A stretch of 64,000 nucleotides of DNA from Paenibacillus sp. FSL H8-0537 (GCF_038051995.1 NZ_CP150290.1:58501-122500), one strand, 5' to 3'; shown: positions 22,476 through 31,274, counted from the stretch's first letter. Numbers and translations are program-made. The notes: generated from the letters alone by a model not told the origin.

Positions 22476-23957
22476 ATGAGTGAACCACATATTACGGTTG
22501 TCGGTCTTGGTTCTGGCGACGCCGATCAAATGACGCTTGGCGTATGGCGCAGGCTCCAGCAGGCGGCCCGCGTCTATGTCAGGACGGAGCAGCACCCGGC
22601 GATAACGCTTCTTAAGGAGCATCAGCTTGCGTATACCTCGTTTGATTCGGTGTACGAACAGCATGATACGTTCCCAGAGGTGTATGAGGCGATAGCGGCC
22701 ACGCTGCTGTTAGGGGCGCAATCGTCGCAGGGAGAGGTCGTGTACGCCGTTCCGGGGCATCCGATGGTCGCAGAACGTACAGTTCAGCTGCTCCGCGAGC
22801 GTTGTACGGATGCGGGCGTGCAGCTTGACATTATCGGTGGAGAAAGCTTCTTGGATCAAGCGTTTATTCGGCTTGGCATCGATCCGATCGAGGGTTTTGC
22901 GCTGCTGGATGCCGCAGAGCTTCAGCCCGCCATGCTTCAACCGCGCGTACATACGATTATTGGGCAAATTTACGATGCGTTTACCGCATCAGACGTAAAG
23001 CTGGCTCTGATGGAGCGTTATCCTGATGATTTCGAGGTTGTCATTGGCCATGCGCTTGGCGTTGCCGGCGAGGAGCAAATTATTCGGGTGCCCCTTTATG
23101 AGCTGGATCGCACACCTGGCTTTGGCAATCTTTCATTGCTGTTCGTGCCGCGTACGACGGAGGATGCGGTGCTGAACCGTTCTTTTGACCGCCTGCACGA
23201 GATTGTGACGATTTTGCGCAGCCCCGAGGGCTGTCCGTGGGATCGGGAGCAGACGCACTCGTCTATCCGCAAAAACTTTATCGAAGAGCTCTACGAGGCG
23301 CTTGAAGCGATTGATAATGATGATCCGGACGGCATGCGCGAGGAGTTTGGCGATGTGATTTTGCAGGTGATGCTGCATAGCCAGATGGAGGAGGAGACTG
23401 GCGCGTTCACCGTCTATGATGTCATTGAGACGCTGAACGAGAAGCTGTTGTTCCGTCATCCGCATGTATTTGGCGCCAGCAGTGCCACGGATGCTGATGA
23501 AGCGCTAGGCAACTGGGAGCAAATGAAGGCTGAGGAGAAGGAGCGCAATGGCACAGCCGCCAGCCGCCAATCTCAGTTGGATGGCATTCCGCCAGACCTT
23601 CCAGCGCTGTTGAAGGCATACAAGCTTCAGAAGAAGGCGGCGAAGGTAGGGTTTGACTGGGATGACCTCGGGCCTGTGCTGGATAAAATCCAAGAGGAGC
23701 TCTCCGAGCTTCGCGAAGCGATTGCCTCGAAGGATGAGCTCGAGCAGGTGGGCGAGCTAGGCGATTTGCTGTTTGCCGTCGTCAATGCAGCGAGATTCAT
23801 TCATGCTGATCCAGAGGAAGCGCTGACGATGACGAACCGGAAGTTCAAGTCGCGTTTTGCTTATATTGAAGAGCAGCTTCGTATAAACAACAAAACATTT
23901 GACCAGACTGATTTAACAGAAATGGACCGCTGGTGGGAAGAAGCAAAGCGACAGTAA
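22476..23957 (+). CDS. yabN: Tetrapyrrole methylase-like/MazG pyrophosphohydrolase fusion (YabN)
   Basis: 493-aa two-domain protein. Residues 1 to about 225 resemble SAM-dependent tetrapyrrole methylases (ITVVGLGSGDADQMTLGVWR and YAVPGHPMVAERTVQLL). Residues from about 240 are MazG nucleoside triphosphate pyrophosphohydrolase with metal-binding EELYEALEAI and EEFGDVILQV, and a second degenerate MazG repeat at about 390-470 (EELSELREAI, GELGDLLFAV). MazG domains hydrolyse non-canonical NTPs; the role of the methylase half is unclear. The gene order spoVT-yabN-rqcP supports the name. The ATG follows AGGAGAGTGGGAG. Confidence 0.93.
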   Translation: MSEPHITVVGLGSGDADQMTLGVWRRLQQAARVYVRTEQHPAITLLKEHQLAYTSFDSVYEQHDTFPEVYEAIAATLLLGAQSSQGEVVYAVPGHPMVAERTVQLLRERCTDAGVQLDIIGGESFLDQAFIRLGIDPIEGFALLDAAELQPAMLQPRVHTIIGQIYDAFTASDVKLALMERYPDDFEVVIGHALGVAGEEQIIRVPLYELDRTPGFGNLSLLFVPRTTEDAVLNRSFDRLHEIVTILRSPEGCPWDREQTHSSIRKNFIEELYEALEAIDNDDPDGMREEFGDVILQVMLHSQMEEETGAFTVYDVIETLNEKLLFRHPHVFGASSATDADEALGNWEQMKAEEKERNGTAASRQSQLDGIPPDLPALLKAYKLQKKAAKVGFDWDDLGPVLDKIQEELSELREAIASKDELEQVGELGDLLFAVVNAARFIHADPEEALTMTNRKFKSRFAYIEEQLRINNKTFDQTDLTEMDRWWEEAKRQ

Positions 23958-24149
23958 GGGACGCGGTTCGCTAAGAGCAGCAACGATTCCTCACTTTTCG
24001 TGAAAAAAATTTGCGGTCAGCGGCAGGAATTCATGTCGGCAAGCAGAATAAGTTAACTTCGTAAGTGTAACAGTTTCATACTTTCACGAACGTAGGCCGC
24101 GCTGAGCGGCTATACTATTAGCTAAGCTTATCATTAGGAGGATTTTAGA

Positions 24150-24422
24150 ATGAACAAAACAGATTTGATTAACAACATTGCAACAAAAAGCGGTTTGACT
24201 AAACGCGATGTAGAGGCTGTTCTTAACGGCTTTCTTGGTGAAGTAACAGATGCTCTTGCTGGTGGAGACAAAGTACAATTGATCGGCTTCGGTACTTTCG
24301 AAACGCGCACACGCTCAAGCCGTGTTGGCCGCAACCCACAAACAGGCAAAGAGATTAACATTCCAGAATCGAAAGTTCCTGCATTCAAAGCAGGCAACAA
24401 GCTGAAAGAAGCTATCCAATAA
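24150..24422 (+). CDS. hbs: HU-family DNA-binding protein
   Basis: 90-aa nucleoid protein. It starts MNKTDLINNIATKSGLTKRD and has the HU beta arm with GRNPQTGKEINIPESKVPAF near residues 61-80, which includes the intercalating proline. The site TTAGGAGG lies eight bases before the ATG. Only three bases separate it from rqcP, so the two are likely cotranscribed. A TATACT -10-like hexamer at 24111 overlaps a GCCGC/GCGGC hairpin. In B. subtilis hbs lies elsewhere, so its place between yabN and rqcP is a lineage trait. Confidence 0.96.
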   Translation: MNKTDLINNIATKSGLTKRDVEAVLNGFLGEVTDALAGGDKVQLIGFGTFETRTRSSRVGRNPQTGKEINIPESKVPAFKAGNKLKEAIQ

Positions 24423-24425
24423 TTC

Positions 24426-24707
24426 ATGCGTCTGGATAAGTTTCTCAAAGTATCCCGCCTGATCAAGCGGCGCACAGTCGCCAAAGATGTGTCCGAGCAG
24501 GGGCGCGTCTGGATCAACGGCCGCGAAGCGAAAGCGAGCAGCGCCGTAAAGGTTGGGGATGAGCTTGCTATCCAATACGGGCAGAAGACAGTAACCGTTC
24601 GAATTGAGCGAATTGCCGAAACGACCCGCAAGGATGAAGCCGGTGAGCTCTACACGGTGCTGAAGGAAGAACAGCGTCCGCGTGACAATGATCTTGAATG
24701 GCAATAA
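24426..24707 (+). CDS. rqcP: S4-domain ribosome quality-control factor RqcP (YabO)
   Basis: 93-aa RNA-binding protein with an N-terminal S4 domain (MRLDKFLKVSRLIKRRTVAK, then DVSEQGRVWING). RqcP binds 50S subunits with peptidyl-tRNA and RqcH and helps add alanine tails to stalled peptides. It begins three bases after hbs with no clear ribosome binding site, which implies translational coupling to the abundant HU protein. A terminator follows. The C-terminal charged tail (KEEQRPRDNDLEWQ) is probably flexible. Confidence 0.94.
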   Translation: MRLDKFLKVSRLIKRRTVAKDVSEQGRVWINGREAKASSAVKVGDELAIQYGQKTVTVRIERIAETTRKDEAGELYTVLKEEQRPRDNDLEWQ

Positions 24708-24713
24708 AGATAA

Positions 24714-24760
24714 AGGGTTGCTTGCGCATGATACCAACGTGCGGGAGCAACCTTTTTTTT
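24714..24760 (+). terminator. Intrinsic terminator after hbs-rqcP
   Basis: GGTTGCT pairs with AGCAACC around an inner CGCA/TGCG stem and is followed by eight T. Confidence 0.85.
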
Positions 24761-24815
24761 ATAAATATACGTATATAAGCATGGATGGAAAAAGAATAAG
24801 GAGGGGGAACGAAGC

Positions 24816-25424
24816 ATGACAAGAATCGGTTGGATCAGGCATGGCGTCACGCAGTGGAATATCGAGGGGAGAGCGCAGGGCTCTACGGATATTCCGCTGA
24901 ATGAGGAGGGCAAGCGGCAAGCGGCAGTTTTGGCTGAGCGGCTGAGCAAGGAGGAATGGCATCATATTTACTCCAGTGATCTGCAGCGGGCGCTTGTGAC
25001 AGCAGAGACGGTAGCGGCGCGCCTGGGCGGCGGCATGGCGGTCAAGCAGGATGAGCGGCTGCGGGAAATGGGAGGCGGCCTTCTGGAAGGCATGACGGAA
25101 GCGGAGCGTATTCTGAAGTGGGGAGCCGACTGGCGCAAAGTGGATTGGCAGGGTGAAAGCCATGAATCCGTTATAGGCCGCGGTTTCGAGGTGCTGAGGG
25201 AGATTTCTCATAACCATCCGGGTCAAAATATACTTATTGTTAGCCACGGAGCGCTCATCGGCCGCTGCTTGAAGGAGCTTGTGCCGGACGCTTATAAGAA
25301 CGAGCCGCTTCAAAACACGTCCATCTCGACGATTTATGCGAATGCGGCAGGTGGCTGGTCCTGTGAAAAGTTTAATTGTGCGCTGCATTTGAGCGGCGTG
25401 GCTGATGAAGTAGAGGCGAAATGA
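24816..25424 (+). CDS. Histidine phosphatase (phosphoglycerate-mutase-like)
   Basis: 202-aa cytoplasmic enzyme of the histidine phosphatase superfamily. The catalytic RHG lies in TRIGWIRHGVTQWN (His9), the second conserved Arg in YSSDLQRALVTAE near residue 60, the acid in REMGGGLLEGM near 85 and the second His in LIVSHGALIG near 145. The site AAGGAGGGGG precedes the ATG. It sits between rqcP and a DUF817 gene, a place where B. subtilis has no such gene. The substrate cannot be read from sequence; cobalamin, phosphosugar or general phosphatase roles are all possible. Confidence 0.88.
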   Translation: MTRIGWIRHGVTQWNIEGRAQGSTDIPLNEEGKRQAAVLAERLSKEEWHHIYSSDLQRALVTAETVAARLGGGMAVKQDERLREMGGGLLEGMTEAERILKWGADWRKVDWQGESHESVIGRGFEVLREISHNHPGQNILIVSHGALIGRCLKELVPDAYKNEPLQNTSISTIYANAAGGWSCEKFNCALHLSGVADEVEAK

Positions 25425-25435
25425 TTCATTTTCCA

Positions 25436-25531
25436 AGGTGAAACGGCTGTCGCCGTCCTCTGGCGGCGCGCGGCGTTTCAGTCCGAGAAATATAGAGAAA
25501 GGATGGCGGAATCATATACTTTTCTATATTT
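25436..25531 (-). repeat. Two-hairpin dispersed element, copy 4 (inverted)
   Basis: On the minus strand it reads hairpin 1 (AAATATAG...CTATATTT, 25488-25531) and then hairpin 2 (to GCCGTTTCAC). It is the only copy in this orientation. Its hairpin 1 is closest to copy 2. It overlaps the first 31 codons of the DUF817 reading frame. Confidence 0.85.
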
Positions 25532-26283
25532 TAAAAAAACTGCTGCTGTTTGGGTATTTGCAGGCGCTCAATTGCCTATTTCCGGTAACGATCTTCGGGG
25601 CCATGGCTCTTACACATTACGTCCAGGTGCCGGGCATAGCAAGGTATGACCTAATTCTGCTCATCTGCTTGGTCATGCAGGTTGTTATGGTAGCTACAAA
25701 GCTGGAGACGTGGGATGAACTGAAGGTCATTTGCCTGTTTCACATTATCGGTCTGGCCCTTGAGGTATATAAGGTGAAGATGGGCTCTTGGACGTATCCG
25801 GGCGAGGGGTGGTCAAGGGTATTCGACGTTCCGCTTTACAGCGGCTTCATGTATGCGAGCGTAGCAAGCTATATCTGCCAGGCTTGGCGCAGATTCAATC
25901 TGGAGATGGTCGGCTGGCCAAAAATGGCGTATGCGGTAACGATCAGCGCAGCGATTTATTTGAACTTTTTTACCCATCATTATTTGTGGGATTTCAGATG
26001 GGTGCTGATGGCGGGGCTGATTATCGTATTCTGGCGTTCTAGTGTCCACTTCACGCTTGGGGGAGTCGTCTATAAGATGCCGCTTACGCTGGCTTTTGTT
26101 CTAATCGGATTTTTTATTTGGATTGCGGAAAATATTATGACCTTCTTCGGGGCGTGGGCCTATCCGGATCAGGAAAAGCAATGGACGCTCGTCCATGTGA
26201 GCAAAATCAGCTCGTGGCTGCTGCTCGTCGTGATCAGCATTATTATTGTCGCCCAGTTGAAACGGGTAAAAAGCGCCCGCTGA
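25438..26283 (+). CDS. DUF817 (YoaT-like) membrane protein with repeat-derived N-terminus
   Basis: 281-aa frame, GTG start. From about residue 33 (LKKLLLFGYLQALNCLFPVT) it is a DUF817 integral membrane protein with about seven to eight hydrophobic segments and conserved stretches such as TKLETWDELKVICLFHIIGL and FFGAWAYPDQEKQW. The first 31 codons lie entirely within inverted repeat copy 4, and no canonical start with a ribosome binding site exists after it; CAAGG lies just ahead of the GTG. Either the element supplied a new start, or the true start is a rare codon such as the ATA or TTG near 25524-25560, or the gene is poorly translated. Function of DUF817 is unknown. Confidence 0.7.
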   Translation: MKRLSPSSGGARRFSPRNIEKGWRNHILFYILKKLLLFGYLQALNCLFPVTIFGAMALTHYVQVPGIARYDLILLICLVMQVVMVATKLETWDELKVICLFHIIGLALEVYKVKMGSWTYPGEGWSRVFDVPLYSGFMYASVASYICQAWRRFNLEMVGWPKMAYAVTISAAIYLNFFTHHYLWDFRWVLMAGLIIVFWRSSVHFTLGGVVYKMPLTLAFVLIGFFIWIAENIMTFFGAWAYPDQEKQWTLVHVSKISSWLLLVVISIIIVAQLKRVKSAR

Positions 26284-26491
26284 GCGCAATGGCATTTTCA
26301 TCTAATAGGTATCCGTGCAAGGCATTCTGCTGTTTCAAAATCATAGAATAGGGTATATATCGGTAGCCGCTATATTTTCATGAGCCCTTTCATAGATTCC
26401 ATAGGTTTGTCCTTCTGGACAGGTTCTAAAGTTCGTCCCACTCCCATAAGCTTTAGCATAAGCTGCGTTTTTGAAGTGGAGGGACGGGTCA

Positions 26492-26776
26492 ATGGTGGAT
26501 CAGAATAAAGGGCAAAAGCGTCAGGAAGTGAAGATGCTCAATCGAAAGCTGCTGGAAATTACCGGGGTATTAAACGTGGAGAGCTTTGACAGCGAGGAGT
26601 TTTTGCTGGAAACGGATCTGGGCTTTCTGACGATTAAAGGACAGAACCTGCATATTAAGCATCTCAGCCTGGAGCAAGGCTTTGTCGCTATAGAGGGGCT
26701 CGTTCATTCGCTCGCCTATCTGGACGGCAATGCCCCGAGCAAATCCAAAAGCCTGTTTGGTAAATTATTTAAGTGA
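26492..26776 (+). CDS. yabP: Sporulation protein YabP
   Basis: 94-aa protein of the YabP family (YlmC/YmxH-like fold). Core pattern KLLEITGVLNVESFDSEEFL and then TDLGFLTIKGQNLHIKHLSL. In B. subtilis it is a SigE-dependent mother-cell protein needed for normal sporulation. The ATG at 26492 with GTGGAGGGA upstream is preferred to the GTG/ATG seven codons earlier, where that site would be internal. The stop overlaps the start of yabQ. The stretch 26284-26491 ahead of it shows no terminator or clear SigE promoter to my eye. Confidence 0.92.
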   Translation: MVDQNKGQKRQEVKMLNRKLLEITGVLNVESFDSEEFLLETDLGFLTIKGQNLHIKHLSLEQGFVAIEGLVHSLAYLDGNAPSKSKSLFGKLFK

Positions 26777-27375
26777 CACTGACGATGCAGTGGTACACGC
26801 TCGCGATGATGCTTCTGTCAGGAATCGGCATGGGAGTCGCCTTTGACGGCTATCGTGTGGTGTCGAATGAGCTGCGGTTTCCACGTTGGTGGCTGCCGGT
26901 TCTGGACATTATATACTGGCTGGCAGCGTCGATTATCGTGTTTCGTGTGCTGTACGCAAGCAACAATGGCGAGGTGCGGGCGTACGTCTTTCTAGGGCTG
27001 GCAATAGGTGTGAGCAGCTATTACTTTCTATTTAGCAAGCCGGTTATCAAGCTGGTGCAGAGCATTATTCGCGCAATCCGCGCACTGATCAGAGGAATCG
27101 TCAAAACGGTGGAATTTGTCATTATTAAGCCGATCCTTCTTTTGTACAAAATAGGTATTGTAGCACTGGGATTTGGGACTGCTTTCACTATTTTTGTGCT
27201 AAAAATTATGTTAAAATTGACTCGTCCATTATGGCTATTGCTATGGTGGGTATTAGGTCCTATCATACGACCGTTGAACCGCCTATTTATGAAGTACGCC
27301 GATAAGTTTAAGCTTACAGAGCGCTTTAAGGCAGCGGTTGCACGCGTAGTTGCGCTTTGGCGGAAGTTATTCTAA
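26773..27375 (+). CDS. yabQ: Sporulation membrane protein YabQ
   Basis: 200-aa membrane protein with about five hydrophobic segments. It begins at the GTG at 26773, since MTLTMQWYTLAMMLLSGIGM matches the family N-terminus; the start overlaps the yabP stop. Conserved features are GVAFDGYRVV and the aromatic stretch DIIYWLAASIIVFRVLY. In B. subtilis YabQ is SigE-dependent and needed for cortex formation. The C-terminal half is more basic and longer than the most compact homologues. Confidence 0.9.
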   Translation: MTLTMQWYTLAMMLLSGIGMGVAFDGYRVVSNELRFPRWWLPVLDIIYWLAASIIVFRVLYASNNGEVRAYVFLGLAIGVSSYYFLFSKPVIKLVQSIIRAIRALIRGIVKTVEFVIIKPILLLYKIGIVALGFGTAFTIFVLKIMLKLTRPLWLLLWWVLGPIIRPLNRLFMKYADKFKLTERFKAAVARVVALWRKLF

Positions 27376-27444
27376 GTTTTCATGGCATGGAGCAGATCGA
27401 GTGATGGATGCATCTGGTTCTATTTCTTAAGGGGGTACAAGCAA

Positions 27445-27762
27445 TTGGCGACAGCAGCAGCAGCAGCAAACAAGTTAACCGTTAATCCAGGCTCCAAGCG
27501 TCGGATCAAGATGTGGATGATGTTTATTGTCCTCTTCATGGGCTGGGCGGCTTATACCTTCTTTGGACAAATCCAGCAGCAAAACGCTACCGAACTGCGG
27601 CTTGCAGCTGTAATGAAACAGAAGGAAGATGCCACAAATCAGGCGCAGCAGCTGCAACAGGAAATTGAGCGGCTTAACGATCCAGAATATATTGCGCAGC
27701 TTGCAACCAAAGGTCAAGGCATGGTTAAAGAGGGCGAACAACAGATACAGGTGGTTAAATAG
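27445..27762 (+). CDS. divIC: Septum formation initiator DivIC
   Basis: 105-aa bitopic division protein. The TTG at 27445 is preferred (GGGGGT at 27431, spacing about nine) over an upstream ATG at 27382 that lacks a site. A short cytoplasmic basic region is followed by one transmembrane segment (MWMMFIVLFMGWAAYTFFG), then a leucine-zipper-like coiled coil (residues about 45-85) and the short DivIC motif (LNDPEYIAQLATKGQGMVKE). It works with FtsL and DivIB at the septum. Confidence 0.93.
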   Translation: MATAAAAANKLTVNPGSKRRIKMWMMFIVLFMGWAAYTFFGQIQQQNATELRLAAVMKQKEDATNQAQQLQQEIERLNDPEYIAQLATKGQGMVKEGEQQIQVVK

Positions 27763-27785
27763 ACGCACAAACGGGTGAACGTCTG

Positions 27786-27815
27786 TTGACCTTCCTTCTT
27801 CCGTTCGGTTATAAT
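27786..27815 (+). promoter_or_regulatory. Promoter of yabR
   Basis: TTGACC at 27786-27791 and TATAAT at 27810-27815, spacing 18, about 50 bases before the yabR start. Confidence 0.65.
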
Positions 27816-27865
27816 CACGTTAATAGTACATTAAGCGAAACTTTTAGGGAGGAACATTTTATTTT

Positions 27866-28417
27866 ATGGCAATTGAAGTAGGCGCGAAGTTAGAGGGCAA
27901 AGTGACAGGCATTACGCATTTCGGGGCATTCGTTGATTTGTCTGGAGGTGTCACAGGTCTCGTTCACATCTCGGAAATTGCTGATAATTACGTCAAAGAC
28001 GTGAAAGATCACCTGAAGATTGAAGACGTGGTCAAGGTCAAAGTGATAAACGTTGACAAAGACGGAAAAATTGGACTTTCCATTAAACAGGCAATTGATC
28101 GACCAGAAGGCCAACTGCCTCCTGCACGCGAATCACGTCCAAGCACTCGTCCAAGTGGCGGGCCTGGTGGTGGTGGCGGCGGAGAACGCTTTAATCGTGG
28201 CGGCAGTGGTGGCGGTCAGGATCGTGGCGACCGTGGAGGACACGGTGGCGGCGGTGGTGGACGTCCATTCAAGCAGCAGGCCGGGAGACCAGCTTACGGA
28301 AAACCAACTTTTGAGGATAAAGTGTCGCGCTTCCTGAAAGACAGTGAAGAACGCATTTCCTCCCTGAAGAAGAATACCGAAGGCAAACGCGGTGGACGCG
28401 GAGCCAAGCGGGTTTAA
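27866..28417 (+). CDS. yabR: S1-domain RNA-binding protein YabR
   Basis: 183-aa protein. Residues about 5-75 are an S1 domain (GAKLEGKVTGITHFGAFVDL and GLVHISEIADNYVKDV). Residues about 90-150 are a Gly/Arg-rich low-complexity region with RGG-like repeats, followed by a charged helix (FLKDSEERISSLKKNTEGK). The Gly-rich stretch is longer than in compact YabR proteins and should add nonspecific RNA binding. The ATG at 27866 has AGGGAGGA about 14 bases upstream. A terminator follows. Confidence 0.93.
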   Translation: MAIEVGAKLEGKVTGITHFGAFVDLSGGVTGLVHISEIADNYVKDVKDHLKIEDVVKVKVINVDKDGKIGLSIKQAIDRPEGQLPPARESRPSTRPSGGPGGGGGGERFNRGGSGGGQDRGDRGGHGGGGGGRPFKQQAGRPAYGKPTFEDKVSRFLKDSEERISSLKKNTEGKRGGRGAKRV

Positions 28418-28439
28418 GCAAGAGCTATATTTTAATGAC

Positions 28440-28472
28440 AAAAGCAGAGCCTTTATGGTTCTGCTTTTTTTG
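28440..28472 (+). terminator. Intrinsic terminator after yabR
   Basis: AAAGCAGAGCC pairs with GGTTCTGCTTT (one G-T pair), followed by a T run. Confidence 0.85.
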
Positions 28473-28676
28473 CGTTTATGTGCCGCCTCAAAGTTTTTTC
28501 CTCCCCTACTCTTTCAATACCGACACATTCACCTGCATATTCGCCAACAAATGGAAGTGCCAATAGACGGTTTTTGTTGAAGCTGTTCGAGGCACTGGCT
28601 GCAAAGAGGGCGGCATGAGCCCAGACGGGGCAAGCGAAAATTTGCTTTTGACAAGGACTGCGAGGGCAGTTGATTT

Positions 28677-28743
28677 TGTCGGAAAAAACTTTTGGGCCGC
28701 CTACGTTAAACTGACAAACTTCCTATGGACGACCTCCTATAAT
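28677..28743 (+). promoter_or_regulatory. spoIIE promoter with wide spacer and Spo0A-like boxes
   Basis: TATAAT at 28738-28743 and CTGACA at 28711-28716 are 21 bases apart, the unusual spacing known for Spo0A-activated SigA promoters of spoIIE and spoIIG. A TGTCGGA (consensus TGTCGAA, one mismatch) lies at 28677 and a TGACAAA, also one mismatch, overlaps the -35 at 28712. The rest of the 364-base gap (28418-28781) holds only the yabR terminator. Confidence 0.7.
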
Positions 28744-28781
28744 GGGAAACACAATACATTCGGAAATGGTGGTGTCTGCGG

Positions 28782-31274
28782 ATGAACAAGGAAAGTGTAC
28801 TCGTATTTCCCAGAGGAAAGAAAGAGGGATGGCTGCAGCCTCGAATCGGTAAAGTCAAGGAGCGTGTTGCCTCGCAGCGATTTATTCAGCTGGTGCTGGC
28901 GAAAAAATGGACCTTCCTGCTTGTCGCTGTTGGTTTTTTGCTCGGACGAGCCGTCATTTTGGAGTCGCTTATGCCGTTTGCCGCCGCTTATTTTGCCGTC
29001 ATTTATTTTCTTCGAAAGGATGCGGTTGCTTGGGTTGGGCTGTCAGTGGTGGTGGGGAGCTTCTTTGCGGTTACACCCTCCCCAGTCTGGATTGCGATGG
29101 AAATTGCCGCATTATTTCTTTTGTTCAAGGGGCTCGAAGCCTACGAGAAGGCTGAGCTTGCTTCGGCTCCGCTGCTCGTATTTACCGCCACCTTGCTCGT
29201 CCAATTGTTTCATGCCTTCACCTTGGACACGCTGACCTGGTACAGCATCATGCTGGTTGTAGTGGAAGCGGCACTCGGCTTTGTTCTCACGCTCGTGTTC
29301 ATCCAAGCCATTCCGGTGCTGACTATGTCTAAGAAGACAACGGCGCTGCGCAGCGAGGAAATCATATGCTTGATGATATTGCTCGCTTCCGTTATGACAG
29401 GGGCGGTTGGCTGGGTGATCTACGGCATGTCGGTGGAGCATATAATGTCGCGTTATATGCTGGTGCTGTTCGCGCTTGCTGGGGGCGCGCCGCTTGGAGC
29501 ATCGGTCGGGGTCATTGCTGGACTCATACTCAGCCTTGCGGACTTTAACGCCATTGTGCAGATGAGTCTGCTGGCGTTTGCGGGCTTGCTGGCGGGGCTG
29601 CTGCGGGATGGAGGGAAGATGGCTGTAGCCTTCGGCATGCTGCTTGGAACGTCCATTCTAGCCGTATATGTAGGCGGTCAAGGCGATGTGATGGCATCCA
29701 CCTGGGAATCGGTTACAGCGGCTATTATGCTGATTTTGACGCCGCGCGTCATGATACGAACGATATCCCGCTATGTGCCGGGAACGAATGAGCATGCGAA
29801 TTCGCAGCATGAATATGCGAAGCGGGTGCGTGAGGTGACGGCTGAGCGGGTCACACAATATTCGGAGATGTTCCGGCAGCTCTCGCGAAGCTTTGGGCAA
29901 TTAAACGGCGGCGCTGTGGCGATGAATCGCGAAGATGAGATCACTCATTTTATGAATGAGGTGGCGGCACGAAGCTGCGCAAGCTGCCATCGGCAAAATG
30001 CATGCTGGGGGGATAAATTTTATCAGACCTATAAAGTGATGACGGAGATGATGACGACGGTAGAGCAGGAGCGTGCCCCTGGAGCCAAGGATATGCCGCG
30101 AACGTGGACCGCCCATTGCTCCAAGTCGACGCAGGTGATGTCTGTCATGAAGCAGCAGTACGAGCTATATCAAAATAATATGCACTGGAAGAAGCAAATA
30201 TTCGACTCCCGTCAGCTGGTGGCCGAGCAATTGACTGGCGTGTCCCAGGTCATGGAGGATTTGGCGAAGGAAATTCGCCGCGAGGGGCAAACGCTGCATT
30301 TGCAGGAGGAGCAGATTAGGGAGGCGCTGGAGGGACTGGGCCTGTCGATTCGAGAAATTGAAGTGATTAATTTGGAGGAGGGCAATGTTGATATTGAGCT
30401 GTACCATACATTTAGCAAGGGATATGATGAGTGCCGCAAAATTATTGCGCCGCTGCTTACGGATATTTTAGGTGAGCATATTGCAGTTAAACTCGAGGAG
30501 GAACCAGAGAAAAATGGAGAAGCAACAAGGGTCGTATTTGGCTCCGCCAAAGTATTTGAAATTGAAACGGGCGTTGCTGGTGCGGCAAAAGGGGGCGATC
30601 TGCTGTCAGGCGACAGCTTTAGCATGGTGGAGCTTGGCAACGGCAAATTTGCCGTGGCAATTAGCGATGGCATGGGAAATGGAGAGAGGGCGCGCCAGGA
30701 AAGCAGCGCAGCGCTGTCGATTTTGCAGCAGCTGCTCAAGTCGGGTATGGACGAGAAGCTCGCGGTCAAATCGGTCAATTCCATCCTGCTGCTGCGTTCG
30801 TCAGATGAAGTATTCGCAACCGTGGATCTCGCCATTATCGATCTTTACACCGCCTCAACAATGTTTATGAAAATCGGTTCAACGCCGAGCTTTATTAAGC
30901 GCGGCAAGGAAGTGATTCCAGTTACGGCCAATAATTTGCCAATCGGCATTTTACAGGATATTGATGTGGATATGATTTCGATGCAGCTTCAGCCCGGGGA
31001 TGCGCTCATTATGATGAGCGATGGCATTTATGATGCGCCAGGACATGCGGTCAATAAGGAGATGTGGATGAAACGAATGATTCATGAGCTGAAGACGGAG
31101 GACCCGCAGGAAATGGCCGATGTGCTGCTGGACACCGTTGTGCGTTACCATAAGGGGGAGATTATCGATGACATGACCGTGCTGGTGGCGCGTGTGGACA
31201 AGCATTTGCCAGAGTGGGCGGCATTCCGCTGGCCGGGGATGACGCGAATGGAGCGCCCGCGGACGGTAAGCTAG
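28782..31274 (+). CDS. spoIIE: Stage II sporulation protein E, PP2C phosphatase
   Basis: 830-aa membrane phosphatase. After a short basic N-terminus, about ten membrane segments span residues 45-330. A central FtsZ-interacting region with a Cys cluster (SCASCHRQNACW near 396-407) follows. From about 600 there is a PPM/PP2C-type phosphatase domain with metal-binding VAISDGMGNGERA and LIMMSDGIYDAPG. SpoIIE dephosphorylates SpoIIAA to release SigF in the forespore and helps place the polar septum. The wide-spaced promoter fits Spo0A control. The ATG has GGTGG nine bases upstream. Confidence 0.96.
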   Translation: MNKESVLVFPRGKKEGWLQPRIGKVKERVASQRFIQLVLAKKWTFLLVAVGFLLGRAVILESLMPFAAAYFAVIYFLRKDAVAWVGLSVVVGSFFAVTPSPVWIAMEIAALFLLFKGLEAYEKAELASAPLLVFTATLLVQLFHAFTLDTLTWYSIMLVVVEAALGFVLTLVFIQAIPVLTMSKKTTALRSEEIICLMILLASVMTGAVGWVIYGMSVEHIMSRYMLVLFALAGGAPLGASVGVIAGLILSLADFNAIVQMSLLAFAGLLAGLLRDGGKMAVAFGMLLGTSILAVYVGGQGDVMASTWESVTAAIMLILTPRVMIRTISRYVPGTNEHANSQHEYAKRVREVTAERVTQYSEMFRQLSRSFGQLNGGAVAMNREDEITHFMNEVAARSCASCHRQNACWGDKFYQTYKVMTEMMTTVEQERAPGAKDMPRTWTAHCSKSTQVMSVMKQQYELYQNNMHWKKQIFDSRQLVAEQLTGVSQVMEDLAKEIRREGQTLHLQEEQIREALEGLGLSIREIEVINLEEGNVDIELYHTFSKGYDECRKIIAPLLTDILGEHIAVKLEEEPEKNGEATRVVFGSAKVFEIETGVAGAAKGGDLLSGDSFSMVELGNGKFAVAISDGMGNGERARQESSAALSILQQLLKSGMDEKLAVKSVNSILLLRSSDEVFATVDLAIIDLYTASTMFMKIGSTPSFIKRGKEVIPVTANNLPIGILQDIDVDMISMQLQPGDALIMMSDGIYDAPGHAVNKEMWMKRMIHELKTEDPQEMADVLLDTVVRYHKGEIIDDMTVLVARVDKHLPEWAAFRWPGMTRMERPRTVS

